Source: Clostridium sp. AM49-4BH (GTDB lineage: Bacteria > Bacillota > Clostridia > Lachnospirales > Lachnospiraceae). Taken from it: a stretch of DNA of 10,205 bases. The translations under genes and the position numbers were made by a program. The notes under the pieces are model-generated. The model did no database searches, had not been told where the DNA came from, and saw only the letters and a program-made list of their open reading frames with translations. Position 1 is the stretch's first letter. Each line of letters begins with the position of its first letter. Location of the stretch: NCBI RefSeq assembly GCF_003478335.1, contig NZ_QUFB01000068.1, positions 1 through 10,205 on the forward strand, in the 5' to 3' direction. Shown one piece after another: positions 1 through 6,683 of the stretch.

Positions 1-109
1 CTTCAGATTCCACCTCACGATGGACACCCTTGGTCTTGGCTGTATCCTTCCCACTACTAGGGCGGATTAGGGACTTTCACCCATTGGCGACGTGCGCCGC
101 AAGGCGCAC
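1..109 (-). mobile_element. Group II intron, 5' end (bacterial class C-like), cut by the window edge
   Basis: Read on the minus strand, the sequence starts with GTGCGCC at 109-103, the typical group II intron 5' end (GUGYG). It forms a small hairpin (GTGCGCC/GGCGCAC) and then shows conserved domain I blocks: GGGTGAAAGTCCC near 83-71, and CAAGGGTGTCCATCGTGAGG followed by TGGAATCTGAAG, which ends at the window edge. These blocks match my memory of class C introns such as those of Oceanobacillus and other Firmicutes. Only about 109 nt are visible, so the reverse transcriptase/maturase ORF and domains V-VI would lie to the left. The boundary is 3 nt beyond the T-tract of a minus-strand hairpin terminator, which is the known insertion preference of class C introns. 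Whether the intron is full length or active cannot be seen. Confidence 0.85.
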
Positions 110-112
110 ATC

Positions 113-145
113 AAAAAGAGGATAACCTATCATTGGTTATCCTCT
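113..145 (-). terminator. Rho-independent terminator of the minus-strand LCP/GT26 operon
   Basis: An 11-bp perfect stem (117-127 with 135-145) with a 7-nt loop is followed on the minus strand by five T residues (117-113). It lies 7 bases beyond the stop codon of the GT26 gene, so it ends the operon. It is also the apparent target hairpin of the adjacent group II intron. Confidence 0.9.
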
Positions 146-151
146 CTTACT

Positions 152-895
152 TCAAATATCTTTTTCATCTGATTTATTATTATATTGCACAACTTTCTTT
201 CGAAATATACGTGCTTGAACATCTTTTTTGACCGATTGCTGGCGAACCAGTTTCTCATACAGCGGTTCCAAATGAAGTTTCTTGACCCACTCCGGCGCTT
301 CTTTTTCCTCAGCCAAGATCAAGCTCACCACACCGCCGATCGCTACACACAGACGCGCATGCAGCAATGGCAAATGCTCCATGATCCAAATTTCCTGCGG
401 CCCGGTCTCTAAATCTACCAACAAAATATCCGGCGTATGATTGTTGATCTCATTGATCAGCGCTGCGGCCTCCATATCCGGATCATACACAACACTTCCT
501 GATAATCGAAGCCCCGGCTGCATACGTTTGCACCAAGTTTCCAATTGTTCTACTTCCGTGCTGCTCTTTCCTATTATATATACGCTTTGATCTTTTTTCT
601 GAAGATTTTCTAACATAATGCCAAAGCTTTTACAGCTGACTACCATTCCACCAGCTTCCAGCACTTCAACATGATGTGCACTAAGCAGTGCCTCCTCACC
701 GGGCAGGATCAAATCCGCCTGCTCGATCACTTCACGATACGACTCCTCCCCCATTGCCTTATCTAACAGCTCCGTCGACGCAAATAATATCACATCTAAC
801 TTATCGTCCGAAAGATATTCATTCATTTTCTGGACAAAGACATCATTCGTCATCATATCAATGTCAATATCCAGCACTTTTACTGAAGCGTGCAT
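152..895 (-). CDS. WecG/TagA/CpsF-family (GT26) glycosyltransferase homologue lacking the catalytic-site Asp
   Basis: The 247-residue protein has the usual length of GT26 enzymes, which transfer sugars such as ManNAc to undecaprenyl-PP-linked acceptors in cell-wall polymer synthesis. Visible family features are the N-terminal VKVLDIDIDMMTND strand/helix, Thr41, ADLILP (60-65), VYIIGK (105-110), PDILLVDLETGPQEIW (155-170, containing the conserved Gln-Glu), and APEWVKKLHLEPLYEKL near 200-216. Canonical members read LPDG where this one reads LPGE (64-67), so the Asp proposed as catalytic in TagA is absent. The Arg-Ala-Pro and LEW-RL elements near the C terminus are also altered. It may be a pseudo-enzyme, or it may use different chemistry. 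The start is 21 bases after the stop of the upstream LCP-like gene, with AAGGA as a rather distant ribosome site, so the two genes are probably co-transcribed. Family assignment is good; activity is doubtful. Confidence 0.8.
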   Translation of the reverse strand: MHASVKVLDIDIDMMTNDVFVQKMNEYLSDDKLDVILFASTELLDKAMGEESYREVIEQADLILPGEEALLSAHHVEVLEAGGMVVSCKSFGIMLENLQKKDQSVYIIGKSSTEVEQLETWCKRMQPGLRLSGSVVYDPDMEAAALINEINNHTPDILLVDLETGPQEIWIMEHLPLLHARLCVAIGGVVSLILAEEKEAPEWVKKLHLEPLYEKLVRQQSVKKDVQARIFRKKVVQYNNKSDEKDI

Positions 896-916
896 CGTTT
901 CGTTATACCATCCTTG

Positions 917-2200
917 CTACTGATTTGCATCAGCGGTACCCAGAATAATCTCGATATCATATCCTTGATCCACCATACCAACGGTTACCTGTGGATTTTT
1001 GAAATATTTCTTCAAATCCTCTCCTTGACCATCTTCTTTAACAATAATCTTTGTCTGTGTCAAGGTCTCTTTAGTATAATCCCCTACTTGAGGTACAGTA
1101 TACCCCTTCTTCTGTAATTTCTGCTGTGTCTTACCGGCCAGTCCGGCAATCTTACTGCCGTTGAGCAGAATTATCTTAAGTCCTTTGGAACTTACTGCTT
1201 TCTTACCTCTCTTTGGCTTTGGCGTCGTATTACTGCTTGCTGCAGGCGACGTTGTCGCTTTTTGCGTTGTCGTAAGATCCTGAGCCGCTGTATATGGCAC
1301 TTCGTTATTGATCAGACCTTTGAAAAACTTCTTGGCAGCCTTTGTATCTACAACAAACACCTTACCATCGTAGCTTCCCGGACATCCCCAATAATGGAAA
1401 TAGTCCACATTCATCTGCTCATAACTTTGAATATAACCAATCTTGTTCGTCACTGTCAGATTGGAAGTCACGCGATCATACTGTGATTTGATAAAATCCG
1501 CAATCTTCGATTCATCACCATTCAGATCTTTAAGCTGCTGCACATACGCATCGCTGGCACAAGAAATCTTCATCTTTGTCTTGGCTCCGGATGGCTCCGG
1601 CGATGCAGAGGCAACCGGTGATGCGGTCTGTTCTACATCCACAGTCTTTTTGTAACTAACCTTTACTTTGACTTCCTGATAATGGTTGTTATATGTTTCC
1701 TCATCCAAAACCGTATAATAGCTTAAACTTGTTCCGATCATCTTTTCCACGATCAACGAACCGTATCCATACGCTTGCTGTTCATCTGCAAAATACTGTT
1801 TCAGCTTGCTGATACGCATGATCTGCGGAATATTCTCACTTATAGTACATAGTTTGCGATACATTGTTGTCGGAATTGTATAATCGTTCTTTGTTGGTAT
1901 TGTAACATAATCCAAATTATTGGTCTTAGTATTACATATTTCAACCATCATATGTGTGATCTGATCTTTTTCATTACATACATAGATTAAGTTTTTAGAA
2001 ATATCCTCTGTCTTCGCCTCCTTAATGATCTCCTTAATACTATCCTTATCCGTATTCACGTTAGTCGCATTCTTCGATAGGAAGTGATAGGATATTTTGT
2101 AACTGCCAAATCCAACGGCGATCAAAATGCAAATTCCCAGGATAGACTTGCCCAAATTAATAGCAAATACTTTCCAAATATTATTCTTAGTACCCTTCAT
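917..2200 (-). CDS. Membrane-anchored LytR/CpsA/Psr-like protein with LytR_C domain
   Basis: This 427-residue protein has a short basic cytoplasmic N terminus and one transmembrane segment (about 15-41). An extracellular LCP-like region follows (about 70-175 and 208-300), with Ser/Ala/Pro/Thr-rich linkers near 190-207 and 308-335, and a C-terminal LytR_C domain (about 339-421, beginning LKIILLNGSKIAGLAG). LCP proteins attach teichoic acids or capsule to peptidoglycan from undecaprenyl-linked precursors. Here the LCP signature IPRD is replaced by IPTKND (101-106), so the key Arg is not where expected, and the segment equivalent to 176-207 has become a linker. The protein may bind polymer or lipid without transferase activity. 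AAGGAGA lies 9 bases before ATG, and a near-consensus promoter lies upstream. A GT26 homologue follows in the same operon, which supports an envelope-polymer role. Identification of LytR_C is firm; the LCP part is by pattern only. Confidence 0.72.
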   Translation of the reverse strand: MKGTKNNIWKVFAINLGKSILGICILIAVGFGSYKISYHFLSKNATNVNTDKDSIKEIIKEAKTEDISKNLIYVCNEKDQITHMMVEICNTKTNNLDYVTIPTKNDYTIPTTMYRKLCTISENIPQIMRISKLKQYFADEQQAYGYGSLIVEKMIGTSLSYYTVLDEETYNNHYQEVKVKVSYKKTVDVEQTASPVASASPEPSGAKTKMKISCASDAYVQQLKDLNGDESKIADFIKSQYDRVTSNLTVTNKIGYIQSYEQMNVDYFHYWGCPGSYDGKVFVVDTKAAKKFFKGLINNEVPYTAAQDLTTTQKATTSPAASSNTTPKPKRGKKAVSSKGLKIILLNGSKIAGLAGKTQQKLQKKGYTVPQVGDYTKETLTQTKIIVKEDGQGEDLKKYFKNPQVTVGMVDQGYDIEIILGTADANQ

Positions 2201-2286
2201 GCTTGTTTTCTCCTTTTCCCACTAATCGTCGCATATCTATGCGCTGCTATCAAACCCCCAGCTTTCATTACACAAACATTCAAACT

Positions 2287-2315
2287 ATTATAACAAATCT
2301 TTTTACCCCTGTAAA
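2287..2315 (-). promoter_or_regulatory. Sigma-A-type promoter of the LCP/GT26 operon
   Basis: On the minus strand, -35 TTTACA (2315-2310), a 17-bp spacer and -10 TATAAT (2292-2287) precede the LCP-like gene by about 85 bases. Eleven of twelve positions match consensus. No other promoter is visible between the two operon genes. Confidence 0.8.
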
Positions 2316-2329
2316 GTATATTGCCATTA

Positions 2330-2338
2330 TGCTATACT
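2330..2338 (+). promoter_or_regulatory. Extended -10 promoter of the SDR gene
   Basis: TGCTATACT is an extended -10 element about 40 bases before the ATG at 2379. No good -35 is present at 17 bp; the TGTAAA at that place is the divergent promoter's -35 read in reverse. The two promoters therefore overlap back to back and may compete for RNA polymerase. Confidence 0.5.
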
Positions 2339-2378
2339 ACTTTTATTACAGATAAATTTTACACGAAATGAGGTTAGT

Positions 2379-3113
2379 ATGAATACAGCCAAAACAGCTA
2401 TAGTAACCGGGGCATCTCATGGGATCGGTCAGATGACCGCCCTAAAACTTGCAGCGGCAGGCTACGACCTTGCCATCTGCTGTCAAAAAGACATGACAGC
2501 GCTCTCTGCTGTTGCAAAGCAGATTACCGCTAACGGCCGCAACTGTCTTGCGATGCAGTGCGATGTTGGCGACAGTGCTCAAGTAGCAGATTTTTTTTCA
2601 CAAATACAGATCACATACCCACATATTGATCTGCTCATCAACAATGCAGGTATCTCCTATGTTGGTTTGCTACAGGATATGTCAGACGATGAATGGACTG
2701 CCATTGTAAATAGCAATCTGTCCTCTGTATTCTACAATTGTCGTGCTGTCATTCCGACCATGCTCGCCCAACAATATGGCAAAATTATAAACATCACGTC
2801 TGTTTGGGGCGAAATAGGAGCCTCCACTGAAGTTGCTTACTCTGCAACGAAAGGCGGTGTCTGTGCTTTCACCAAAGCCTTGGCAAAAGAACTCGGTCCC
2901 AGTCACATTACTGTCAACGCAGTCTCCTGTGGTTTTATCGATACCCGGATGAATGGACAGCTTTCCGACGACGAGCGCAGCTCTCTGTTTGAGGAAATCC
3001 CTGTCGGCCGACCGGCTTCTGCCGAAGAAACCGCTGACTTTATTGTACAAGTCGCTCAAAGCGGAGAGTACCTGACCGGCCAGGTGCTGCGTTTTGACGG
3101 CGGTTGGATATGA
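2379..3113 (+). CDS. ymfI: SDR-family reductase, probably elongation factor P 5-aminopentanone reductase (YmfI type)
   Basis: This 244-residue classical short-chain dehydrogenase/reductase has the NAD(P)-binding TGASHGIG (10-17), NNAG (88-91), catalytic Ser141, Tyr154 and Lys158, and the closing DGGWI. The stretch SVWGEIGASTEVAYSATKG closely resembles B. subtilis YmfI (SIWGETGAS-EV-YS-KG), rather than the SSV-G-GN-GQ-NY-A-K pattern of FabG. YmfI reduces the 5-aminopentanone on a lysine of EF-P, completing the modification that helps ribosomes through polyproline stretches. FabG-like ketoacyl reductase is the main alternative. The usual VAPG after the active site is AVSCG here (181-185). ATGAGG gives a ribosome site 5-6 bases before the start. 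The gene is monocistronic: it has a divergent neighbour upstream and a convergent gene 10 bases downstream, with no terminator between them. No efp gene is in the window. Confidence 0.72.
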   Translation: MNTAKTAIVTGASHGIGQMTALKLAAAGYDLAICCQKDMTALSAVAKQITANGRNCLAMQCDVGDSAQVADFFSQIQITYPHIDLLINNAGISYVGLLQDMSDDEWTAIVNSNLSSVFYNCRAVIPTMLAQQYGKIINITSVWGEIGASTEVAYSATKGGVCAFTKALAKELGPSHITVNAVSCGFIDTRMNGQLSDDERSSLFEEIPVGRPASAEETADFIVQVAQSGEYLTGQVLRFDGGWI

Positions 3114-3123
3114 TCCACCCCGT

Positions 3124-5469
3124 TTACAGATCGCGGTAAAAATCTCTTGTCTGTATGATCTCTGCCGGAACTTCTATGCCGTCTTTCTCCCATACACGGA
3201 ATTTTAACGCATATTCTTTATTTTTCTTACCTGTTTCACGCATAAAACGTGCCATTGCATCACGGAACAACGGTTGTTCTACTATTGTCTCACGAATCTT
3301 TTTAGTAAACGGGCAATACGTCGCCATAATCTCTCGAACCGTCTTATTTAACGTGATCCCGCCCTTTGCCTCATGTCGGATCCAGTTAATATAATCCGTC
3401 ACAAAGACCTCTCGTGTATTGTTTCTGCATTTCTGGATCTGCATTTTTAATTTTTCTTTCTTGTCCTCTGACAAATCCCTGTTTTTGCGGTAAAACTGGA
3501 TATAATCACTATATTCACTTGTCAGCGATTTTATCTGAATATTGTTCCACGAAGTCCCCTGCATCGTGCGACACAGCTCCCAGCGAAAACGTCCGCACAA
3601 CTGAATCATGGCAAGCTCTAAATCCCCTTCAAAGAAATGAGGCATCAAAAAACGACCTTTGGAATTTCTTCTGCGGCCGCTCAGTTCCTGCCACATAATC
3701 CCTTTGGTACCACAAGCAGGCAGCAAAATAACGTCCGGTGCCACCTCTTCCATCATATATTCCTTTGTGATCGGCGAATCGTCTTTATGAAACAGCATCT
3801 CACGATAAAATACCGAATAATCAATCTGTCTGAGCTTGCGCAGGCTCGCATTGATCTTATCTTTTGATAAAAAGGTACGTTGCAATGATGCTGAACTTCC
3901 TTCCGTAAACAAAAACGGTACGAATACCGATGCCTGACCACTTACCAGACGATGATTTACGCGGAACATATTGGTAATCTCGTAATCCAATTTTGCATCG
4001 CGATCCTCAAGCTGCTCTTTCATCTGCGCTTCCGTGATCCGTCCGGTTTTTTTCTGATCTCGCAGAAAATCTTCATAATCCAGATCAAATTCACTCTTAG
4101 AAGGACTTTTACGCCCCTCGTAAACCTCGGTGAGCCATTCTTTCATATCATAAACGCGGCAGTCTCCGCGTCCGGAACGATCGTTGTCCAACGAAAGCAG
4201 CTCCTCTAACAATTCTTCCGTCAATAATGTCTCACTTAGAAATCCATAACGCAGGAAAAGGTCGATCTCGATCGGTGTCTCCTCCGTGCTGTGATACTCT
4301 TTATAATATACTGCCTTATACAGCGGATAATACTGTTTTAATATATTACGACGCAATTCTCTTGCGTTGTCATCCGTCGACATCTTGTCCGACAATGCTG
4401 CAAACGCTCGAACATCCGCTTCAAATTGCTGTGTTTGTTCTATTGGAAGCTCTGAATACCTTAAAATGTGCTCCAAGGAATGATCTAACTCCTCAACGCT
4501 GACAAAGTTTTCCTCTACTAAGGCAAACTCTTCCGTCAAAGCATCCACTGTTTCTTCTTGTGATGCCCCATCACAGATTAGGCTGTAGTATGCATTATCC
4601 ATAGAATTATGGTCAATCTGCAGATTGATACTTGCCTGTTCGTATAAAACTTCTTCCAAACGGTTGATCTCATCGATCAACTTATCAAAAATCTCCATCC
4701 CGGCTTTCGTGTCCGCATCAATCCTCTTGGCAGTTGCCACCATATGCAAAACCGATAAATATAAATTTTTGTCTGTACGAAACATTGGGCCAACCAAACT
4801 CTGCAGATATGCTGCATCTGCTTCACATTGATCCAGCAGATCACGAAGCAGATTGATCTGGTCCTTAATATGATAGACTGCAATCGTCTCTGATGCACCA
4901 AAATATGCCTTTTGAACATCCTGTTTCAATCCGCTTAAGATATCATAATAAGTAATCTTTTCTTCATCTAATGCCGTCCAATGCATCAACGGCGACAACT
5001 CTTCAATCCCAGGCAGTTCATCCGTTGTGATCCCTAACTCCTGCCCAATCACCTGATAGGATCTATACTGTTCCTGCAAAAATTCATAATCCCTCTCTGC
5101 CTGCTCTTCCAGCGTGTGATATACACCCGCAAGAGCATGTATATATTTTCCTAATGTAGCAACCATAAGTGCTGCATAATCCTTGTTCGCCTTAAAAATC
5201 TGCTGAAGGGTCGCCTGAAGTTCGCCGGCACGAAAGATATAGATTGCGAGATCCGTTTCAGCTTGATATGTAACACGATACATCCCATCCTGTAAATCCG
5301 TCAATCCCAAGAAATGTCCGGATCCAATGACCAAATTAACACCCTCTGCCTGTATGCGTACTCGACCTTTCAATACAAGCCCAACATAAGCAGCTTCACT
5401 GCCGCGCTCAAAAATAATTTCACCCTTCATGATCTGATTGACACAATAGGGTTTTCGCTCCGTATTCAT
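3124..5469 (-). CDS. Large cyclic-nucleotide-binding-fold protein with uncharacterised C-terminal region
   Basis: The first ~92 residues of this 781-residue protein fit a CRP-type beta-roll: a KGEIIFERGS start, LVLKGRVRI (32-39), GSGHFLGLTDL (49-59) and TDLAIYIF (72-79). The phosphate-binding cassette (GE...R-A in CAMP-binding proteins) is not recognisable, so a nucleotide ligand is uncertain. No helix-turn-helix follows, so this is not an ordinary CRP/FNR regulator. Residues ~118-400 are acidic and mostly helical. The C-terminal third (about 573-745) has strongly patterned segments: DVILLPACGTKGIMWQ (579-594), SGRRRNSKGRF, CGRFRWELCRTMQGTSWNN and a TYCPFTKKIRE stretch. I do not recognise these as a named domain. 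No signal peptide or membrane segment is visible, so it is probably cytoplasmic. AAGGAGGAG precedes the ATG by about 5-7 bases. The gene lies downstream of the SRP RNA terminator, and its own promoter was not clearly seen. Confidence 0.8.
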   Translation of the reverse strand: MNTERKPYCVNQIMKGEIIFERGSEAAYVGLVLKGRVRIQAEGVNLVIGSGHFLGLTDLQDGMYRVTYQAETDLAIYIFRAGELQATLQQIFKANKDYAALMVATLGKYIHALAGVYHTLEEQAERDYEFLQEQYRSYQVIGQELGITTDELPGIEELSPLMHWTALDEEKITYYDILSGLKQDVQKAYFGASETIAVYHIKDQINLLRDLLDQCEADAAYLQSLVGPMFRTDKNLYLSVLHMVATAKRIDADTKAGMEIFDKLIDEINRLEEVLYEQASINLQIDHNSMDNAYYSLICDGASQEETVDALTEEFALVEENFVSVEELDHSLEHILRYSELPIEQTQQFEADVRAFAALSDKMSTDDNARELRRNILKQYYPLYKAVYYKEYHSTEETPIEIDLFLRYGFLSETLLTEELLEELLSLDNDRSGRGDCRVYDMKEWLTEVYEGRKSPSKSEFDLDYEDFLRDQKKTGRITEAQMKEQLEDRDAKLDYEITNMFRVNHRLVSGQASVFVPFLFTEGSSASLQRTFLSKDKINASLRKLRQIDYSVFYREMLFHKDDSPITKEYMMEEVAPDVILLPACGTKGIMWQELSGRRRNSKGRFLMPHFFEGDLELAMIQLCGRFRWELCRTMQGTSWNNIQIKSLTSEYSDYIQFYRKNRDLSEDKKEKLKMQIQKCRNNTREVFVTDYINWIRHEAKGGITLNKTVREIMATYCPFTKKIRETIVEQPLFRDAMARFMRETGKKNKEYALKFRVWEKDGIEVPAEIIQTRDFYRDL

Positions 5470-5551
5470 TCAATCTCCTCCTTATTGAAAACAGCGACGG
5501 GGAACTCTTGATAACGTCACACTACATAACAGCAATTTCCTATAAAATAAC

Positions 5552-5563
5552 AAAAAACCGTGC
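5552..5563 (-). terminator. ffs: SRP RNA 3' end with T-tract
   Basis: The 3' strand of the closing SRP helix (GCACGG, 5563-5558) is followed directly by six T residues (5557-5552) on the minus strand. The closing helix and T-tract probably act together as the terminator of the SRP RNA gene. Confidence 0.6.
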
Positions 5564-5822
5564 ATTCTGCGTTGAATCCATCGCTGCAAACGTTACCTTT
5601 GCAGTTAACTCAGCCCCGGCAACCTCGCGGCACACGGAAGATCTCACTTAGTGCTGCTAGGTTCCCCTCCTGACACGGTTCATGAGTTTCCATTGCGCAA
5701 GACCAAAGCGTCAACGCCACTTACAAAGGGCAGCTTTGCAAGCCATAGACCCGAAACAGAACATCACCCCTGCTATAGCGGATTGCAGGTACAGGGAACC
5801 GCTATCTCCCCGGCTAGCACGG
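5558..5822 (-). ncRNA. ffs: Signal recognition particle RNA, large Firmicutes type with Alu domain
   Basis: On the minus strand this ~265-nt stretch aligns along its length with B. subtilis scRNA as I remember it. The Alu part reads GTGCTAGCCGGGGAGATAGC, then CCTGTACCTGCAATCCGCTA and AGCAGGGG. The middle has TAAGTGGCGTTGACG. The S domain has TGCGCAATGGAAACTCATGA, GTGTCAGGAGGGGAACCTAG and CAGCACTAAGTGAGA, and the 3' part has GGTTGCCGGGGCTGAG. The ends pair as CCGTGC (5822-5817) with GCACGG (5563-5558). The RNA binds Ffh (54-kDa protein) and directs ribosomes to the membrane. Helix 8 keeps the GGAA loop (5665-5662), but its UCC/GGA stem is AGG/CCU here, which preserves pairing. It lies downstream of tadA, as in B. 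subtilis, but is not followed by dnaX. The exact 5' end is inferred from pairing. Confidence 0.95.
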
Positions 5823-5840
5823 AAATCTTATGACAAAATC

Positions 5841-5871
5841 AAGCGGATGCTACTCGCATCTTCGAGCGCTT
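5841..5871 (-). other. Hairpin in the SRP RNA precursor leader
   Basis: On the minus strand GATGC/GCATC (5860-5856 with 5850-5846) is stacked on AAGCG/CGCTT (5871-5867 with 5845-5841), with a 6-nt bulge. It sits between the promoter start point (about 5890) and the mature RNA, in a leader of roughly 70 nt. The B. subtilis scRNA precursor also has a 5' extension that RNase III removes, so this may be a processing signal. A weak tadA terminator is an alternative. Confidence 0.45.
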
Positions 5872-5896
5872 CTTTTACAGAAACGACACAAATTTT

Positions 5897-5925
5897 ATTA
5901 TATAGATTCCTGTATGCCCTGTCAA
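5897..5925 (-). promoter_or_regulatory. Consensus promoter of the SRP RNA gene
   Basis: On the minus strand TTGACA (5925-5920), 17 bp and TATAAT (5902-5897) match the sigma-A consensus at all 12 positions, as expected for a highly made stable RNA. The -35 box contains the TGA stop codon of tadA (5924-5922). The start point should be near 5890. Confidence 0.92.
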
Positions 5926-6413
5926 GATTGTTCTTTTTGCGTTTTTTTCTGCCGGCGCAATTCCCGAAAAAAATCCTGCATCATCTGACTGCATTGCTCT
6001 TGCAGTACTCCAATAACCTTGTCCACTTGATGATTGAAGCGTTTTTCCTGCAGCAAGTCCAAAATGCTTCCGGCGCACCCGGCTTTCGGATTCATAGCAC
6101 CGATCACAACTTTGGGAATCCTGGCCTGCACGATCGCACCGGCGCACATCGGACACGGTTCTAACGTGACGTAGAGTTCGCAGTCTTCCAGACGCCAATC
6201 CTGCAATTTTTTACTCGCTTTCTTTATTGCAATGATCTCGGCATGAGCCAGAGTACTCCCCTCAATGTTCCGACGGTTGTATCCTCTCGCTAATATTGTT
6301 CCGTCTCTTACGATCACGCAGCCGATCGGCACTTCTCCAATTGCTGCCGCTTTTTTCGCCTGCTTGATCGCCTCCCTCATATATTTTTCCGTATTGTCTT
6401 TCTGCACCGCCAT
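5922..6413 (-). CDS. tadA: tRNA-specific adenosine deaminase TadA
   Basis: TadA deaminates the wobble adenosine 34 to inosine in tRNA-Arg(ACG), so that one tRNA reads CGU, CGC and CGA. The 163-residue protein has the cytidine-deaminase zinc site in full: HAE (57-59, with His57 as ligand and Glu59 as proton shuttle) and TLEPCPMC (83-90, with Cys87 and Cys90 as ligands). The typical GEVPIGCVIV (26-35) and ARIPKVVIGA segments are also present. Its length is normal for the family, with a Lys/Arg-rich C terminus (RELRRQKKTQKEQS). GAGGA precedes the chosen ATG by only about 4 bases; Met12 is a possible alternative start. A candidate promoter lies about 100 bases upstream. Immediately downstream is the SRP RNA gene, whose promoter overlaps the tadA stop codon. 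Confidence 0.96.
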   Translation of the reverse strand: MAVQKDNTEKYMREAIKQAKKAAAIGEVPIGCVIVRDGTILARGYNRRNIEGSTLAHAEIIAIKKASKKLQDWRLEDCELYVTLEPCPMCAGAIVQARIPKVVIGAMNPKAGCAGSILDLLQEKRFNHQVDKVIGVLQEQCSQMMQDFFRELRRQKKTQKEQS

Positions 6414-6432
6414 TTTTCCTCATTTCTAACGT

Positions 6433-6491
6433 AGTTATGCCATAATAACTGCACATGATTTCTGCGCATAACGGAGTCTAAAAGGGACTCC
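6433..6491 (-). other. Two hairpins in the tadA leader
   Basis: AGTTAT/ATAACT (6433-6438 with 6445-6450) and GGAGTC/GACTCC (6473-6478 with 6486-6491) are 6-bp stems with 6- and 7-nt loops, between the tadA promoter and its start. Neither has a T-tract on the minus strand. They may affect mRNA stability or translation, or mean nothing. Confidence 0.35.
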
Positions 6492-6512
6492 TAAGTTAAG
6501 TGTGCTGTGTTC

Positions 6513-6541
6513 ATTATAATCTTTTTTGTATATTAGAACAA
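6513..6541 (-). promoter_or_regulatory. Likely tadA promoter
   Basis: On the minus strand TTGTTC (6541-6536), a 17-bp spacer and a perfect -10 TATAAT (6518-6513) give a plausible sigma-A promoter. It predicts a leader of about 90 nt before the tadA start. Confidence 0.6.
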
Positions 6542-6613
6542 CCTTTTGTCTGCCAAAATCACCTACGAAACACTTGCATTTTCCGCACCAATCCGATATG
6601 TTTTTATAAGATC

Positions 6614-6652
6614 ACTCAGTCTTTGTATCGATATAAATACGAAGGTGTGAGT
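6614..6652 (+). promoter_or_regulatory. Interrupted palindrome upstream of the acetyltransferase gene
   Basis: ACTCA/TGAGT (6614-6618 with 6648-6652) encloses CTTTGTAT/ATACGAAG (6621-6628 with 6637-6644, one G-T pair) around the loop CGATATAA. It ends 31 bases before the chosen start and includes a TATAAA that could serve as -10. It could be an operator or a leader hairpin; I see no clear -35. Confidence 0.35.
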
Positions 6653-6683
6653 CAGATTTTAGACAGAAATGAGGATTGTTATC

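Noticed and set aside
3114..3123. Shared terminator between the convergent SDR and cNMP-fold genes
   Set aside because: The 10-base gap and its flanks show no stem with a T-tract.
5470..5557. Promoter of the cNMP-fold gene in the gap after the SRP RNA
   Set aside because: TTGTTA near 5550 has no acceptable -10 at 16-18 bp, so no site is called; readthrough from the SRP RNA or a weak promoter is possible.
5682..6164. Plus-strand 160-codon open frame across the SRP RNA and tadA
   Set aside because: It is antisense to the SRP RNA and tadA, both firmly identified, and has no ribosome site.
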